Of a DNA stretch of 64,000 nt, positions 62,952-64,000 are shown one piece after another (the stretch's first letter is position 1; the number at the start of each line of letters is the position of its first letter). The notes under the pieces are model-generated. The model worked only from the letters and a program-made list of their open reading frames with translations, did not search any database and was not told the origin of the DNA. Source of the stretch: Deltaproteobacteria bacterium (GTDB taxonomy: Bacteria; Myxococcota_A; Polyangia; Haliangiales; Haliangiaceae); the NCBI GenBank assembly GCA_021413675.1, contig JAIOQA010000090.1, positions 100,100 through 164,099 on the forward strand. The letters run 5' to 3'. The translations under genes and the position numbers were made by a program.

Positions 62952-63254
62952 CCTACGTTAAGTCTGCGGAGCGGTTGTACCCAAGCACGGAAACGCCTCC
63001 GGCCTCTGTCGGGGGAGCGGGAGGCTCCGGAGAGCGAATTTGAACAGGGAAGGTCGCGCCGTTCCGGAGAGTCCGGCGGGAGCGCGGCCCTGCCGTCGGA
63101 ATGGACGGGGCGTTCTCGCTGGTGCCCGCGACCGAACGGCCGCGGGACTGACATCGCAGGCCGACTCGTGTGCATTGTCTGCGATCGATGCGCGCTGGCC
63201 ACGGTGGCGCGGTAGGCTACAGGCGCCGGCGCCCTGCGCCGCGGAGGTCCTTCG
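62952..63254. other. Intergenic region without a gene
   Basis: About 300 bp. Contains GGAGCGGGAGGCTCC (63016-63030), an inverted repeat, and otherwise nothing coding on either strand. Must hold the promoter of the TRAP-type gene. Confidence 0.4.
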
Positions 63255-63863
63255 ATGCATCGGCTCGGCTTGCCGCGTCGCTCGGCCACGATCACCGTCG
63301 CGCTCGTCCTGGGCCTGATCAGTCGCATCGCCGTCGCGCAGCCGATCGCGCTGCGGTTCGCGACGCTGGCCCCGCCGGCCTCGGCCTGGTGGAACGCCGT
63401 CGCTAACGGCTGGGCGCACATTGCCACCAGTACGAAGCAGCGCGTCGACGTCGCGGTCTACGCGAGTGGGCTCGGCGGTGACCAGCACGAGGTCGTCAAC
63501 TTCCTGATCGCCGGCAAGCTCGATATGGCTGAGTTGAGCGGCGTGGGGCTGGAGGCGATCGACCCAAGTATGGCCGTCCTCCAGCTGCCGAGGATCTTCA
63601 GCACCGCCGACGAGCTGAGCTACGTCGCCGACAAGATGTGGCCATACTTCCAGGCGAAGTTCCTCAAGGCTGGCTTCCGCCTGGCGAATCGTATCGACCT
63701 GGGCTGGGCCTATCTGCTGACGCGGTCCAAGGTGACGTCGCTCTCCAACTTCCGCACCGCGTCCATCTGGCGTGAAGGCGCGGACGGAATGGTTCGCGCA
63801 GTGTTCGACACGCTCGGGCTGGCCAGCATGCCGCTCGACCTGGCCCTTGTTCGCGGCGGGCTA
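63255..63863 (+). pseudogene. TRAP-type C4-dicarboxylate transport substrate-binding protein (DctP-like), truncated
   Basis: ATG at 63255; signal peptide ending RIAVA. The mature sequence follows the DctP family: IALRFATLAPPASAWWNAVANGWAHI, RVDVAVYASGLGGDQHEVVNFLIAGKLDMAELSGVGLEAID, LQLPRIFSTADELSYVADKMW, GFRLANRIDLGWAYLLT. About 202 codons are homologous, against about 330 in complete proteins. Beyond CTAG at 63861-63864 the frame runs into an IS630-family end. The gene is therefore interrupted; the missing part should lie beyond the insertion. Confidence 0.8.
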
Positions 63864-64000
63864 GTCCCCTGGATCGGCGGTTCGCGACCTAAGTCGGTCA
63901 GCCGTGCACCTGCTGGGTGCGAAGGCCGAATCGCCGCATCTTGTCGAGGATCTCGTCGGCGGTCTTCGTCCATCGGAACGGCTTGCTCCGATCGTTGTGA
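63864..64000 (-). mobile_element. IS630-family insertion sequence, one end only
   Basis: The transposase C-terminus and about 35 bp of IS end are visible before the window stops. Insertion after a TA (63862-63863) fits the TA target preference of IS630/Tc1-mariner elements. The terminal inverted repeat cannot be confirmed without the other end. Confidence 0.7.
63898..64000 (-). CDS. IS630-family transposase, C-terminal fragment (5' end outside window)
   Basis: Minus strand reads HNDRSKPFRWTKTADEILDK then MRRFGLRTQQVHG and TGA at 63900-63898. The pattern HN--PKPF-WT--AD-IL is the conserved C-terminal tail of IS630/DDE transposases after the catalytic domain. The rest lies beyond the window. 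Confidence 0.8.
   Translation of the reverse strand, partial: HNDRSKPFRWTKTADEILDKMRRFGLRTQQVHG

Noticed and set aside
63000..63060. A T-loop-like sequence (TTCAAATTC on the minus strand) suggesting a tRNA near the integrase scar
   Set aside because: The flanking bases do not form a T-stem or an acceptor stem, and no anticodon arm is present.

Overview
The window is very GC-rich, gene-dense DNA with a strong third-position G/C bias. It carries several Hanks-type Ser/Thr kinases (one with a PEGA domain), many lipoproteins and outer-membrane proteins, a TIGR02996/leucine-rich-repeat protein and a clpPX/lon core. This combination points to a predatory or saprophytic Myxococcota, most likely Haliangiales/Kofleriaceae. 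That placement is inferred from gene content only.

Layout. 1-3.5 kb: a 5'-partial S1/SUKH protein, then a lipoprotein operon encoding a thaumatin-like protein and a GH16 laminarinase, both with a fascin-like beta-trefoil. 3.5-10.1 kb: an M13 peptidase, a lipoprotein, a small double-glycine-leader peptide, an LRR protein, a three-gene set with two paralogues, and tRNA-Leu(UAG). 10.4-14.9 kb: a gutted PP2C-like gene, an exported TldD/TldE-like pair lacking the zinc motif, and a D-Ala-D-Ala carboxypeptidase. 15-23 kb: a PEGA kinase with its TPR/beta-barrel partner, a PH-domain membrane protein, a TPR lipoprotein, a conserved winged-helix-like protein and trigger factor. 23-28 kb: two transmembrane Ser/Thr kinases. 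28-31 kb: clpP, which has an in-frame amber codon, and clpX. 31-38.3 kb: a cysteine-rich pacifastin-like lipoprotein, a 41-bp tandem repeat, a branched-chain amino-acid-type binding protein, an outer-membrane protein, a double-PilZ protein and lon. 38.4-41 kb: a GH18 chitinase and a GH26 mannanase (again with the trefoil). 41-43.2 kb: a double-glycine-leader peptide followed by two JmjC-type oxygenases. 44-47.9 kb: a TonB-dependent receptor, msrB and small genes. 48-56.4 kb: an operon of YqiJ-like protein, flotillin and a giant DUF3686-type AAA ATPase. 56.4-64 kb: poorly characterised, decaying accessory DNA with a large unknown protein, an integrase remnant, and a TRAP-transporter gene cut by an IS630-family element.

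How the genes fit together. The most coherent theme is fungal cell-wall attack. Beta-1,3-glucan (thaumatin-like, GH16), chitin (GH18) and mannan (GH26) are covered by two lipoprotein operons 37 kb apart. The two promoters share an identical 24-bp element containing CGATCG-N8-CGATCG, and three of the four proteins share the same trefoil, so they look like one regulon.

The best candidate for an undescribed system is the 44-codon peptide at 43076-43210. It has a textbook double-glycine leader and an Asn-rich 15-residue core, and it sits directly upstream of two overlapping JmjC-type hydroxylase genes, one of which has lost an iron ligand. A second double-glycine-leader peptide lies at 7081-7287 without maturation genes beside it. 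Several frameshifts and the amber codon in clpP could be real decay or sequencing error and need read-level checking.
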